Origin: Lentibacillus kapialis
GTDB lineage: Bacteria > Bacillota > Bacilli > Bacillales > Amphibacillaceae
Reading direction: 5' to 3'
Length of the DNA stretch: 64,000 nucleotides
NCBI RefSeq assembly: GCF_014646635.1
Contig: NZ_BMNQ01000006.1
Location: 1 to 64,000 of the forward strand
A program made the position numbers and the translations under genes. Below, one piece after another: positions 53,848 through 62,486 of this stretch. The notes below the pieces were generated by a model, which was given only the letters and a program-made list of their open reading frames with translations, ran no database searches and was not told the origin of the DNA. How positions within the stretch are numbered: the first letter of the stretch is position 1; each line of letters starts with the position of its first letter.

Positions 53848-54852
53848 TCATTTAGGCTCATGTTCATCCAGTTCACGCAAATCCTCATCTCCCAACCGAT
53901 CTGTCCTTAATTGGCCGATAAACAATGCCATTATCCTTTTGTTTATCCAATTCGTTCCCCACACATCATCATGGGTTATCATCATCCCCATCAGCCATAT
54001 CCGCCTTGCCGTAATAAAAAGCGGAAGACTGCGAATGTCGTCTTCTGACAAATTCCGTTCGCTCAAATATCCTTTAAGGAAGGCTTCCCAGCATTCTTGT
54101 TCCAGATTTTTATAATTGTTTTTCAAATCCCACCATGAAACGGCAATATCATAAGCACGATATCCGATAGCACAATCATCAAAATCAAACACATCAATTT
54201 CACCATTATAGACATGCATATTATGGCTATAGAAATTTCCGTGACATAATCCTGTTTCCAGATTATATTCTGCCAAGTCAGCTTTTGTATTTTCCACCAC
54301 GGTCTGTAAAATCGTCATAGCTTGGCTGCCGAGATATTTCTCGACTATCGGCGAAATAACCGCCTCCGGTTCATCGAGCAGACGGTTTGTATCCAATTCA
54401 AAACCGCGTTTATGACTTGAAGAGAACCCGGATGTCAGGGCGTGCATACGACCAAGTGTTTTACCAATGACCTCTGAATTTTCCACATTGATTTCCGGCC
54501 GTTCCCCTTCTGAGTAAGTGAATAGCACACCATATCGTAACCCCTCCGGAGCGATCACTTCAGTCAAATAATCTCCATTGGATTTTTTTATCGGATATGA
54601 TGCGCGAAAACCCTGCTCATGTAAATGATTGAGTGCATCCATTTCAAACAAAATTGCGTTTTTATGACGGTACCCGGCCCGGTAAAGTCTGAAAACGTAT
54701 TTTTCGCCATTCTGGTTCATTATGAAGTATGTATCATTTTTTCCACGGGACAGCAAATCACATTGAACACCTTCTGCCCTATCATCAGCTCCTGAAAGCT
54801 GTATAATCGTTTCCGTATCAATTAATGAATGTTTAACGTCAATTTGCAACAA
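53848..54852 (-). CDS. APH-family phosphotransferase
   Basis: This 334-residue kinase-like protein has the nucleotide Lys in KYVFRLYR and the catalytic loop GLCHGNFYSHN (His, Asn in place of the usual Asp, and Asn). Metal-binding FDFDDC follows. The usual HGD of this family is HGN here, so the catalytic base may be altered and activity is uncertain. Relatives phosphorylate homoserine, choline, or drugs such as aminoglycosides; the substrate is not assigned. The start is TTG at 54852 with GGAGG five bases upstream. Confidence 0.78.
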   Translation of the reverse strand: MLQIDVKHSLIDTETIIQLSGADDRAEGVQCDLLSRGKNDTYFIMNQNGEKYVFRLYRAGYRHKNAILFEMDALNHLHEQGFRASYPIKKSNGDYLTEVIAPEGLRYGVLFTYSEGERPEINVENSEVIGKTLGRMHALTSGFSSSHKRGFELDTNRLLDEPEAVISPIVEKYLGSQAMTILQTVVENTKADLAEYNLETGLCHGNFYSHNMHVYNGEIDVFDFDDCAIGYRAYDIAVSWWDLKNNYKNLEQECWEAFLKGYLSERNLSEDDIRSLPLFITARRIWLMGMMITHDDVWGTNWINKRIMALFIGQLRTDRLGDEDLRELDEHEPK

Positions 54853-54921
54853 ACGAATCCTCCATTATGCACCCGTCCGTAATCCAGCTCTTGCGCCCAT
54901 AATTTGGCGGGCGCTCTGCTA

Positions 54922-56064
54922 TTACTTTTCATAGGGACCATAGTCATCTCCATAATACCGATTATAGCGTGCCTTGTACTTTTGAAACAAGAAAACCACA
55001 ATGACTTTCATAATCGCATAGCCCGGGATACCGAGAATAACACCAACAACACCGAATAGATTTCCGGCGACCAATAATACGATAATAATGGTAAGCGGAT
55101 GCACCTGCATTGTCTTTCCCATGACATTCGGCGAGACAAAATTCCCTTCCAAAAACTGTACGGCGGCCCAGACAATCCCCAATTTCAACAGCATGATCGG
55201 TGAATGAACAATGGCGATAATAATAGCCGGTGTTATCGCAATGATCGGTCCCAGATATGGCACAACGCTAGTAACAGCAGCGATAATGGCAAGTGTGATT
55301 GCATAGTCAAGTCCAATAATCAAATATCCGATGTATAATAGAATACCTATACAGGTAGCAACAATAATCTGCCCCTGAATATAAGAGCCTACCTGAACAT
55401 CCATATTGTGCAAAATCTGATTAGCTTCATCTCTGAATTTTGGTGGCAGTAATTTCAGGCAAAATCGTTTAAAACGGTCGCCATCTTTAAGCAAAAAGAA
55501 TAATATAAATGGAAAAGTAATAATCGCTACCACGATACTGGTGATAGTGCTGGCAACGTTTTGCACCCCTTGAACCGCCCCGCCGAGGTGCTCAGTGATC
55601 CTGCTCGTTACATCACTTAAATTGGATGTGAACCAGATATAACCTTGTTCATAATATGGCGCCAGGAAAGAATTTTGAATCCAGGTATCAATCCCTTCGC
55701 CCATTTGCTGCAGGTAAGTCGGAAATTGGGATGCCAAATCCTTTACCTGCGTCTCAATGGCGGGCGCCATAAGCAAAATCAAACCGGTCAGCAAACCACT
55801 GATGCCAAGGATAATGATAATAATGCCCCATATACGATTAATATGTACACGTTCCAACAGGTCAACAATCGGGTTCAATAAATAATAAGCAATGAAAGCC
55901 AGGATAATCGGTGGCAATACCGTTGATAGTATGATCACAATCGGGTCAAAAATGAACGATACCTTTGTATAGATAAGAATGGTGATTCCAACCAAAATTA
56001 ACAGGATAAGACCGAAAAGCAAATCCCGCCCGCCAATAAATCTCATAAACCGGCTTGTTTTCAT
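54922..56064 (-). CDS. AI-2E family permease (YueF-like)
   Basis: This 380-residue protein has seven to eight transmembrane helices of the AI-2E family (PF01594), with PYLGPIIAITPAIIIA and PNVMGKTMQVHPLT in the C-terminal part. Some members are Na+(Li+)/H+ antiporters, others have been tied to AI-2 export; the role here is open. GGAGG lies eight bases before the ATG at 56064; the frame extends upstream with no site. The neighbours give no clue. Confidence 0.82.
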   Translation of the reverse strand: MKTSRFMRFIGGRDLLFGLILLILVGITILIYTKVSFIFDPIVIILSTVLPPIILAFIAYYLLNPIVDLLERVHINRIWGIIIIILGISGLLTGLILLMAPAIETQVKDLASQFPTYLQQMGEGIDTWIQNSFLAPYYEQGYIWFTSNLSDVTSRITEHLGGAVQGVQNVASTITSIVVAIITFPFILFFLLKDGDRFKRFCLKLLPPKFRDEANQILHNMDVQVGSYIQGQIIVATCIGILLYIGYLIIGLDYAITLAIIAAVTSVVPYLGPIIAITPAIIIAIVHSPIMLLKLGIVWAAVQFLEGNFVSPNVMGKTMQVHPLTIIIVLLVAGNLFGVVGVILGIPGYAIMKVIVVFLFQKYKARYNRYYGDDYGPYEK

Positions 56065-56241
56065 AGCGCAGCGCCACCTCCTTGATATACAAATTATAGA
56101 TGATATTGCGAAAAAATTCCATAACATCGTGGTAAATAAAGCAGTGGCTAATAATCTGTTTTTTCCCCGTAAAACGTTGTATATTGTATAACACATCACA
56201 CACAGATTAATCTTGTCTTGGGAATTTATTTGGTTTAAAGT

Positions 56242-56293
56242 GAATACCGAGGCTTCCTATAAGGTCATCCAAAATGAATACTTTCTGACATTA
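56242..56293 (+). repeat. R1 repeat, partial copy
   Basis: GAATACCGAGGCTTCC then TATAAGGTCATCCAAAATGA and CTTTCTGACATTA. The left hairpin arm is missing. It adjoins element R2 downstream. Confidence 0.75.
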
Positions 56294-56307
56294 CAAAAAG
56301 GCTGTTC

Positions 56308-56608
56308 ACCAAAATCTATGGTTGACAAATCAGATATCATTTTGACGTAAGCAGTCGCTTTGGAAAAACACTTAGGTGCTCGTCGTGTTGCAAGTGATTC
56401 AGTGGTGTGGCACTCCTCGCAACTCGCAGCAAATTCGGTGGAGTGTTGGCTCGTCGCTTTCCGTGGGCTTGTCTTCAGCCTCCTCGAAAAAGAAGGTCGC
56501 TTTTTCTGCGGGGTCTTCACACTGCGCATTCCCACAGGAGTCTGCGTGTTTTTCCTCCGCTAGCTAGTTTTACTACTATATTCATTCAATTCAACCATAG
56601 ATTTTGGT
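56308..56608. repeat. R2 MITE-like element, intact termini
   Basis: ACCAAAATCTATGGTTGA (56308-56325) and TCAACCATAGATTTTGGT (56591-56608) are perfect 18-bp inverted terminal repeats. Similar tracts GACATTACAAAAAGGC and GACGTTACAAAAA lie outside each end and may be a target duplication or separate R1 ends. Compared with the 34 kb copy, about 80 bases (near 56370-56450) are extra. Overlapping open frames inside are not genes. From 56609 to 57062 I see no gene. Confidence 0.85.
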
Positions 56609-57062
56609 GTTGACGTTACAAAAAAAGCCGGATTCCTATTGGAAACCGACTTGTTACGTTAATGGTTTGCAGCCACAATTGCCGTATTTTTTTAAATAAA
56701 AAGTTTTAAAACCACCACTTCACCAAGTGGGTGTTTGCAGGAACCTTCCTGTCTTCCACGCAATGGAGGCACGACATTTGAGTCCCGATATAAAACTCCC
56801 TATTCATCTGTTAGAGGTTAAAACTTATTTAAATACGAACATTGCAGCCTGTATTTATATATTAACCCTTAGAACGGTTAAAATCAATGGCAAATTTCAC
56901 CTGAATGTTGATGCAGGTATCAGCTAATCGTCAAAAAGGCAGTTCAAGCTCGCCCGTAATTTGCTTCACCATAACATGATCATGGTGGTTTGCCTGTGCC
57001 TCACGCAGATAGTACAACGTGTTATCGATTATTCTCACCCTGATCATTTCATATATACAACG

Positions 57063-57203
57063 TCAAATTTCTGTGTTTTTCTTTTTGGCACGCTGTTCAA
57101 GCTGACTATCCGGTTGCTGGTCTGCCGTGTCTTCACTCAAACCCTGTTTGTTAACGCTTGACTTAACTCGTTTCCTACTCCAGTTATCTTTTTTCTCAGA
57201 CAT
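57063..57203 (-). CDS. Small basic hydrophilic protein, 46 residues
   Basis: The product starts MSEKKDNWSRKRVKSSVNKQ and ends QLEQRAKKKNTEI. It is rich in Lys, Arg, Glu and Gln, with no hydrophobic segment. GGAGGTG is placed five to eight bases before the ATG at 57203. Such short charged proteins are common in Bacillaceae and are often sporulation-linked, but I do not recognise this one. It lies 86 bases from the stop codon of the acyl-CoA ligase gene, on the same strand and downstream of it. Confidence 0.6.
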   Translation of the reverse strand: MSEKKDNWSRKRVKSSVNKQGLSEDTADQQPDSQLEQRAKKKNTEI

Positions 57204-57288
57204 AAAAACACCTCCAGAAGTTAGTATTTCTGAATTTAAAGTGTTTTATGTATGAGGATTAGCTGAGCCACTTTGCTCTTCAAAACCA

Positions 57289-58893
57289 TTATGCCTCAGC
57301 GAGTCCCTCATACTTATCACGCAAAGTCCGTTTCAGTACTTTGCCGCTTGGATTCTTCGGCATTTCATCCGTGAAATCAACATATTTAGGAACTTTAAAC
57401 GCGGACAGCCTTTCTCGGCAAAATGTCACGACCGCTTCTTTAGTCAGCTTTGTGTCTGCTCTCGGTACAATGATGGCAGTAACAGCTTCAATCCAATAAG
57501 CATCAGGAATGCCAATGACTGCCACTTCAGCTACACCGTCGATCTGATAAACAGTTTCTTCGACTTCGCGGCTTGATACATTAACACCGCCTGTGTTGAT
57601 CATATCTTTTTTGCGATCAATAATTGTAATATAACCTTCTTCGTCCATAACACCAAGATCGCCGCTGTGGAACCAACCGTTTTTAAACACCTCAGCTGTT
57701 TTATCCGGATCATGCAAATAACCTTTCATTGTATGTGGCGTCCGGTGAACAATTTCGCCAATCTCACCGCGCTGTACTTCATTACCGGCATCATCCATGA
57801 TTTTTGTCTGTACATTAAGAGATGGCACACCGGCAGATCCAAGTTTGCGCAGCTGGTCTTCCGGCTGCAGCGCTGTGGCCAAAGGCGCAACTTCCGTCTG
57901 ACCATAAAAGTTCCAGAATTGTGCATTCGGCAACCGCTCGGCAAGCTCCTTTAAAATTTCACGAGGCATGATGGCTGCACCATAATAGCATTTTTTTAAA
58001 GTGGACAAATCACATTTATCAAAATCCGGGTTTCGTAAAAGGGCAATCCAGACTGTTGGTGGTGCAAACAATTGGGTTGCGCCTTCATCTTCAATTGTCC
58101 TTAAAATAACTTCCGGGTTTGCTTCACCCAATATAATACCGCTTGCTCCAAGGTAAATACTCGGCCCGAGAAACACATGGAGCTGTGCACTATGATAAAG
58201 CGGCAGTGCATGAACAAGCACATCGCCTGAATCCATTTTGCCGTCAACCATACAGCTGACATACTCACTGACCAAGCTTTTATGGGTTAGCATCACCCCT
58301 TTCGGCCGTGATTCAGTCCCGCTCGTATAAAGCACATGAGCAAGATCATCGTCGTCAATTGTCACATCGACCAGATCTGTTGCTTGTCCTTCACGAGCTT
58401 CAGCCAATGACTCCCATTCCGCAAGATCGCCATCATACCTGCCGAGTGTATCCATTAAGTAACGCTGCCTAATATCCATCATTCCGGCTGATTTATCTAA
58501 CACCGACGCATATTCTTCAGACGCAACAAACGCACTGACGTCAGCATGTTCCAGGATATACTGGATATCTTCGCCGGATAGCATGTAATTGATTGGAATC
58601 ATGACCGCACCCATGCGTGCCAAAGCAAAATTAACGACAATAAAATCCAGACTATTCCGGGACATAACCGTTACCATGTCGCCTTTTTTCATGCCATCAC
58701 TCATAAAAGCTCGTGCAGTTTGGTTAACTAGATCATCCAATTCTGCGTAATTTAACCGCTGACCTTTATAGACAAGTGCAAATTTTTCCGGCATCCGATC
58801 ACGCGTCCGTGCCAGTAAATCCCCAAGTGTGTTCCGCCTAGCCCTGTCCAGAACTGCATCAAAGTTTTCAGAGACATTGCTTTCCATGCTCAT
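57289..58893 (-). CDS. Acyl-CoA synthetase (AMP-forming)
   Basis: This 534-residue member of the ANL superfamily activates a fatty or other carboxylic acid with CoA. The phosphate loop YTSGTESRPKGV, NFYGQTE, GWFHSGDLG and DRKKDMI with the C-terminal catalytic Lys in NPSGKVLKR are intact. The start ATG at 58893 has GAGGAG upstream and is preferred to the TTG at 58908. The acid is unknown, and no beta-oxidation genes adjoin it. Confidence 0.88.
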   Translation of the reverse strand: MSMESNVSENFDAVLDRARRNTLGDLLARTRDRMPEKFALVYKGQRLNYAELDDLVNQTARAFMSDGMKKGDMVTVMSRNSLDFIVVNFALARMGAVMIPINYMLSGEDIQYILEHADVSAFVASEEYASVLDKSAGMMDIRQRYLMDTLGRYDGDLAEWESLAEAREGQATDLVDVTIDDDDLAHVLYTSGTESRPKGVMLTHKSLVSEYVSCMVDGKMDSGDVLVHALPLYHSAQLHVFLGPSIYLGASGIILGEANPEVILRTIEDEGATQLFAPPTVWIALLRNPDFDKCDLSTLKKCYYGAAIMPREILKELAERLPNAQFWNFYGQTEVAPLATALQPEDQLRKLGSAGVPSLNVQTKIMDDAGNEVQRGEIGEIVHRTPHTMKGYLHDPDKTAEVFKNGWFHSGDLGVMDEEGYITIIDRKKDMINTGGVNVSSREVEETVYQIDGVAEVAVIGIPDAYWIEAVTAIIVPRADTKLTKEAVVTFCRERLSAFKVPKYVDFTDEMPKNPSGKVLKRTLRDKYEGLAEA

Positions 58894-59194
58894 AACGCCA
58901 CTCCTCAAATGAATGTTAGATGATTTGCACGTTTAATATTCTTTCTATTAGTTTAATTCAGATAATATTAGATAGCAAGTATGAAATATAGCTTATTGTG
59001 TCGAAATAACTGAAATAATTCACTTTGCTGATATCTATGCTCTACTGCCGTACTCGCTTATGTTTGCTTCCTTATAAGCGAATAACGGAAGGGCGGATTC
59101 GAACCACTATACTGCCCAACAGTGGAGGTACGTTAAAATACCACAGTATTGGGTATTGTGATAAACTCAAATTTGAAAGTTTCTTATCTCCTTA
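58894..59194. other. Non-coding stretch with R4-like hairpin
   Basis: ATAAGCGAATAACGG and its partner CTCGCTTAT (59050-59100) form a hairpin related to the R4 units at 17.7 kb. Otherwise I see only presumed promoter sequence for the ligase gene. Confidence 0.5.
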
Positions 59195-59235
59195 TTAGAA
59201 AAACTCGGCATTCGCCTCGTCTTATAGCGAATGCC
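59195..59235 (+). repeat. R1 repeat, left part (split by IS3 element)
   Basis: TTAGAAAAACTCGG through GCGAATGCC. The remainder resumes at 60817 after the insertion. Confidence 0.88.
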
Positions 59236-59319
59236 TAGTGCTAGAATAAAAATCGGACAACCCAAATAGAGAGATTTCCTAGTTTAGTATAATATAATTA
59301 AACTGGGAGGAATCATCGT

Positions 59320-59613
59320 ATGACAAAAAATAAGAAGCAATTCGATGCGGAGTTCAAGCAAGACGCTGTCAATTATTATTATACATCAGGCAAAAGCCTG
59401 GGGAAAGCGGCGGCTGATCTGAAGATTGGTGAATCAACATTGGGGAAGTGGGTGTCGGCAGCTAAGAACAACAATGGCGTCGTTCATCACAGAGGATCTG
59501 GTAATTACAATTCCGATGCCGAAAAAGAAATTGCACGTTTAAAGAAAGAATTACGAGACTCACAGGATGCGTTAGAAATATTAAAAAAGGCTATGGGCAT
59601 ACTGAGTAATTAA
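59320..59613 (+). CDS. IS3 transposase OrfA
   Basis: This 97-residue protein has an N-terminal helix-turn-helix (KQFDAEFKQDAVNYYY, then GKAAADLKIGESTLGKW) and a leucine-zipper-like stretch EIARLKKELRDSQDALEIL. It binds the element ends. The A-AAA-AAG heptamer at 59583-59589, in the right phase for a -1 slip, lies eight codons before the stop. GGGAGG precedes the ATG. Confidence 0.92.
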   Translation: MTKNKKQFDAEFKQDAVNYYYTSGKSLGKAAADLKIGESTLGKWVSAAKNNNGVVHHRGSGNYNSDAEKEIARLKKELRDSQDALEILKKAMGILSN

Positions 59614-59675
59614 CAGAATCTATTTATACAGCAACCCATCAAGAAGCCGAGAAACGCAAGGTTTCTGTTAACAGT

Positions 59676-60485
59676 GTGCTTAAAATATTAGGCGTTTCTA
59701 CATCAGGGTATTACAGTTGGAAAAAACGCGTAGCTTCTGAACAAGAAAAAAGAAAGCAAGCAATGAAAGAGGAAATCGCTCAAATATATAATGAATCCCT
59801 TCAGATTTACGGTGCGCCTAAAATAGCGTCCATCTTGCAATCCAGAGGTCATGTCATAACTGAAAAGACTGTTGGTAACTACATGCGTGAGGAAGGTATT
59901 AAAGCTATTTGGGTACGTCCATATGTGAGAACAACCATTGATCCTGATTTTGATATTAAGCTCAAAAATATTCTGGATAGAGACTTCAAACCAACAGCTC
60001 CCAATACCGTCTGGGTTACGGATATAACGTATGTGCACACGTTGGAAGGCTTTATTTACCTCACCAGTGTTATGGATCTTTTTTCAAGGAAAATCATTGG
60101 CTGGCAGGTATCTGATAGTTTAACCACAGAACACGTCATTGAGGCCGTTGAGAAAGCAAAGAGAAGCCGTGATCTAAGTCAACCCATTATAATCCACAGT
60201 GATCGTGGCTGTCAGTATGTATCTAAAAGCTATATTGAAGCAACACCAGCGGGTCAGTATATACGCAGCTATTCAAATAAAGGAAATCCCTGGGATAATG
60301 CATGTATTGAATCCTTCCATGCATTAATAAAACGTGAGTGGCTTAATCGTTTTGTAATTAAAAACTTGAAACACGGTCATGCACTCATGTTTGAGTATAT
60401 AGAAGCATTTTATAACACCGTTCGGATTCATGGCTATTGTGGCATGACATCACCATTCGAATTCGAGGCTAATTTCGCGAGTTAA
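59676..60485 (+). CDS. IS3 transposase OrfB (DDE catalytic domain)
   Basis: This 269-residue integrase-like protein carries the DDE triad: Asp in WVTDITYVHT, Asp in IIHSDRGCQYVS and Glu in WDNACIESFHALIKRE. The start given is GTG at 59676, but the frame is open from 59610. A TAA at 59607-59609 in this frame separates it from the OrfA slippery site, so a simple -1 fusion would end early. Either OrfB is started independently or this copy is disabled. Confidence 0.88.
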   Translation: MLKILGVSTSGYYSWKKRVASEQEKRKQAMKEEIAQIYNESLQIYGAPKIASILQSRGHVITEKTVGNYMREEGIKAIWVRPYVRTTIDPDFDIKLKNILDRDFKPTAPNTVWVTDITYVHTLEGFIYLTSVMDLFSRKIIGWQVSDSLTTEHVIEAVEKAKRSRDLSQPIIIHSDRGCQYVSKSYIEATPAGQYIRSYSNKGNPWDNACIESFHALIKREWLNRFVIKNLKHGHALMFEYIEAFYNTVRIHGYCGMTSPFEFEANFAS

Positions 60486-60571
60486 ATAAATACAGCCATT
60501 TTTTGAGCCACCATTGTCAGGAAAATGAGCCATGCTTGGATCTAGCGGCATAACCACAGCGGAGCTGCTTG

Positions 60572-60742
60572 CCCTTGACCGCCGTGCCACTTCTTAGTAA
60601 TCGCTGTTAGGGGTCGGGGCCCCAACAGCGGAACTTAGAAGTGATTGTCCATGGTACGCTGGCTGTGCGGATGGAGCCCTTAAGGCTGAATTTTTCCCAT
60701 CCGCTGTAAGAACACTACCATGGACACAAACAAGGTCAAGGG
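60572..60742 (+). other. RNA-like three-way junction inside the IS3 tail
   Basis: CCCTTGACC (60572-60580) pairs with GGTCAAGGG (60734-60742) and encloses two arms. Arm A is CACTTCT/AGAAGTG (60588-60594/60637-60643), topped by CGCTGTT/AACAGCG and GGGG/CCCC. Arm B is an 11-bp perfect stem TGTCCATGGTA/TACCATGGACA (60646-60656/60716-60726), topped by GCGGATGG/CCATCCGC and AGCC/GGCT. Nearly every base is in a helix, and no open frame uses the region. It could be a structural RNA, a protein-binding DNA cruciform or a strong terminator. Confidence 0.7.
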
Positions 60743-60816
60743 TGGTGGTCTTCATTAAAATCGCTAAGCTGAGAAATTTCTATATTTAACTTGTCCGAAT
60801 TATTGACGTAGAACCA

Positions 60817-60866
60817 GCCGAAGCTTTTTTTATAAGGTCATCCATAATTTATACTTTCTGACGTTA
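60817..60866 (+). repeat. R1 repeat, right part (after IS3 element)
   Basis: GCCGAAGCTTTT through TTTCTGACGTTA completes the copy that begins at 59195. It includes the 3-bp duplicated GCC. Confidence 0.88.
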
Positions 60867-60912
60867 TAATAAAAGATGGCACTGGAAAAGTACCATCTCC
60901 TATCATTCCACT

Positions 60913-61383
60913 TTAACGATCAAACACAACGCGTGTATTGCCGAACATATCATGTATTCCCTGTTTTTGCGCACCAAAGGCAACAAACAAATATAGCAAA
61001 TTTGTAAACCAGAACACGCGGTGGATAAAGCGTCCAACCACTTCCCGGAAAATTAGATCACTCCATCCCAGCGGTGCTCTGTCTTCACGAACAACCCGCA
61101 GGCCAAAAATCATTTTGCCGAGTGTCTTCCCAAAAAATTTCGTCATCAGGAGAAAGTACAGATACAGGACAATAGCTCCGATGATACCGGCTGCGGTCCA
61201 AAGCCCAATATTTATTCCGCCGCCATCGTTCATAAACTTAAACGGACTAAGCAGGATGCCGTTAATGCTGAATACAATAATCAGGTCAGTCAGATACGCC
61301 CAGAAGCGCATCCAAAACCCGGCATAACGATGGTGTTCAACTTCGGCTGTTTCTACTGCATACGATTCCTGATTTTCACTCAT
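60913..61383 (-). CDS. yteJ: RDD-family membrane protein (YteJ-like)
   Basis: This 156-residue protein has an Arg/Asp-bearing first helix (AGFWMRFWAYLTDLIIVF), two to three transmembrane helices and FGKTLGKMIFGLRVV, the RDD-family core. It follows sppA by 12 bases on the same strand, as yteJ follows yteI/sppA in B. subtilis, so the two are probably one operon. The function there is partner to SppA in lantibiotic or membrane-stress resistance. AAGGAGG precedes the ATG. Confidence 0.88.
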   Translation of the reverse strand: MSENQESYAVETAEVEHHRYAGFWMRFWAYLTDLIIVFSINGILLSPFKFMNDGGGINIGLWTAAGIIGAIVLYLYFLLMTKFFGKTLGKMIFGLRVVREDRAPLGWSDLIFREVVGRFIHRVFWFTNLLYLFVAFGAQKQGIHDMFGNTRVVFDR

Positions 61384-61395
61384 AACGACACCTCC

Positions 61396-62391
61396 TTATT
61401 TTGAATACAAATACATGGCGCGCGGGCCATCCGACTGTTGCAGGAGCTCTTGAATAGCCATCAGATTTTGATCCTTACTATTAAACATGCTTTTTACCTG
61501 ACCGCCAAGAAATGACTCCCAGGCCTTGCCGCTTTGGTATTTAACGACTTGCGCATTTGGCCATTCAAAATCTTTCTTCATCATGGCTGTGGTATCCTCA
61601 AGTGTACCAAGTCCATCAACAAGACCATTATCAGCTGCCTGTTCCCCTGTATACACACGACCGTCTCCGAGTTCGCGTACTTTAGACTCTGTCATTTCAC
61701 GACCATCAACAATAACCTGAACAAAATCAGCATACATGTCATCAACCATTGTCTGCAGAATCTCATGTTCTTTATCTGTCATTTTCCTTGTTGAGGACAT
61801 GATATCTTTAAACTTGCCGCTCTTGATTGTATTCATATCAATCCCAAGCTGATCGGCCAGCTCCGTAAAGTTATAGCTTTGCATAATAACCCCAATCGAT
61901 CCAGTCAAAGTAGCCGGATGGGCGAAAATTTTATCTGCCGGGGTGGAAACATAGTAGCCACCTGAAGCCGCTGTGTTCCCCATTGAAACATAAACAGGTT
62001 TGTTATGTTCCTCTCTTATCTCAACGACTTCATCATGAATTTCATCACTTTCAACGACACCCCCACCCGGGGAATTGACGCGTAAAACAACACCTGAAAC
62101 AGACTGGTCTTCACCGGCATTTTCTAATTTCTTCAGAAACCTGTCATGGTTATAGCCGCCTGAATTCAGTACAGAAGACGTAGATGTGTCCTGGATTACC
62201 CCGTCAAGTTCTATAATCGCAATTTTCTTTCCGGTACCTTCTTCCACGACCTTTTCCTGGAATGGCTGATCGGGCATGTCGAACAGAGCTTCCAAATCTG
62301 TTGAGAATAAACTGCTCATAAATCTAAAACCAATCGAAACCGCAAGTAAAATAACTGCAATTCCTAGTGCAAACCAACGTGTCTTATTCAA
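61396..62391 (-). CDS. sppA: Signal peptide peptidase SppA
   Basis: This 331-residue membrane-bound serine protease degrades leftover signal peptides. One N-terminal helix (about 6-26) is followed by VNSPGGGVVESDEI, the nucleophile Ser in ATLTGSIGVIMQ and the base Lys in IKSGKFKDIMSSTRKM. It has the short Gram-positive form. The start is TTG at 62391: GGAGG lies eight bases before it, whereas the ATG at 62406 contains that site within its own reading. The length then fits B. subtilis SppA. Confidence 0.92.
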   Translation of the reverse strand: MNKTRWFALGIAVILLAVSIGFRFMSSLFSTDLEALFDMPDQPFQEKVVEEGTGKKIAIIELDGVIQDTSTSSVLNSGGYNHDRFLKKLENAGEDQSVSGVVLRVNSPGGGVVESDEIHDEVVEIREEHNKPVYVSMGNTAASGGYYVSTPADKIFAHPATLTGSIGVIMQSYNFTELADQLGIDMNTIKSGKFKDIMSSTRKMTDKEHEILQTMVDDMYADFVQVIVDGREMTESKVRELGDGRVYTGEQAADNGLVDGLGTLEDTTAMMKKDFEWPNAQVVKYQSGKAWESFLGGQVKSMFNSKDQNLMAIQELLQQSDGPRAMYLYSK

Positions 62392-62486
62392 CTCGATGTC
62401 CTCCATTTCGCTTGTAAATATGTATACAACCATGATACTACATTTTTTGCCAAATCGTCATGGAAAGATGTGAAAATGGTATTTTG

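Larger units (their letters stand above)
59236..60816 (+). mobile_element. IS3-family insertion sequence, about 1.58 kb
   Basis: The ends share CGGACAA and about 17 of 26 positions as imperfect inverted repeats (59236-59260 against 60791-60816). The base triplet GCC lies at both outer sides (59233-59235 and 60817-60819), a 3-bp target duplication typical of IS3 elements. Removing the element and one GCC restores an intact R1 repeat. It encodes OrfA and OrfB and has an unusual non-coding tail of about 330 bases after OrfB. Confidence 0.9.

Noticed and set aside
55645-56203. Open frames around the start of the AI-2E gene
   Set aside because: They are shadows or unsupported upstream extensions; the GGAGG before 56064 marks the start.
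56360-56613. Three overlapping plus-strand open frames
   Set aside because: All lie in repeat R2, with no ribosome site and no common protein sequence.
7187-60866. CRISPR array from the many R1 copies
   Set aside because: Copies are kilobases apart with genes between them, in both orientations, and no cas gene is seen.
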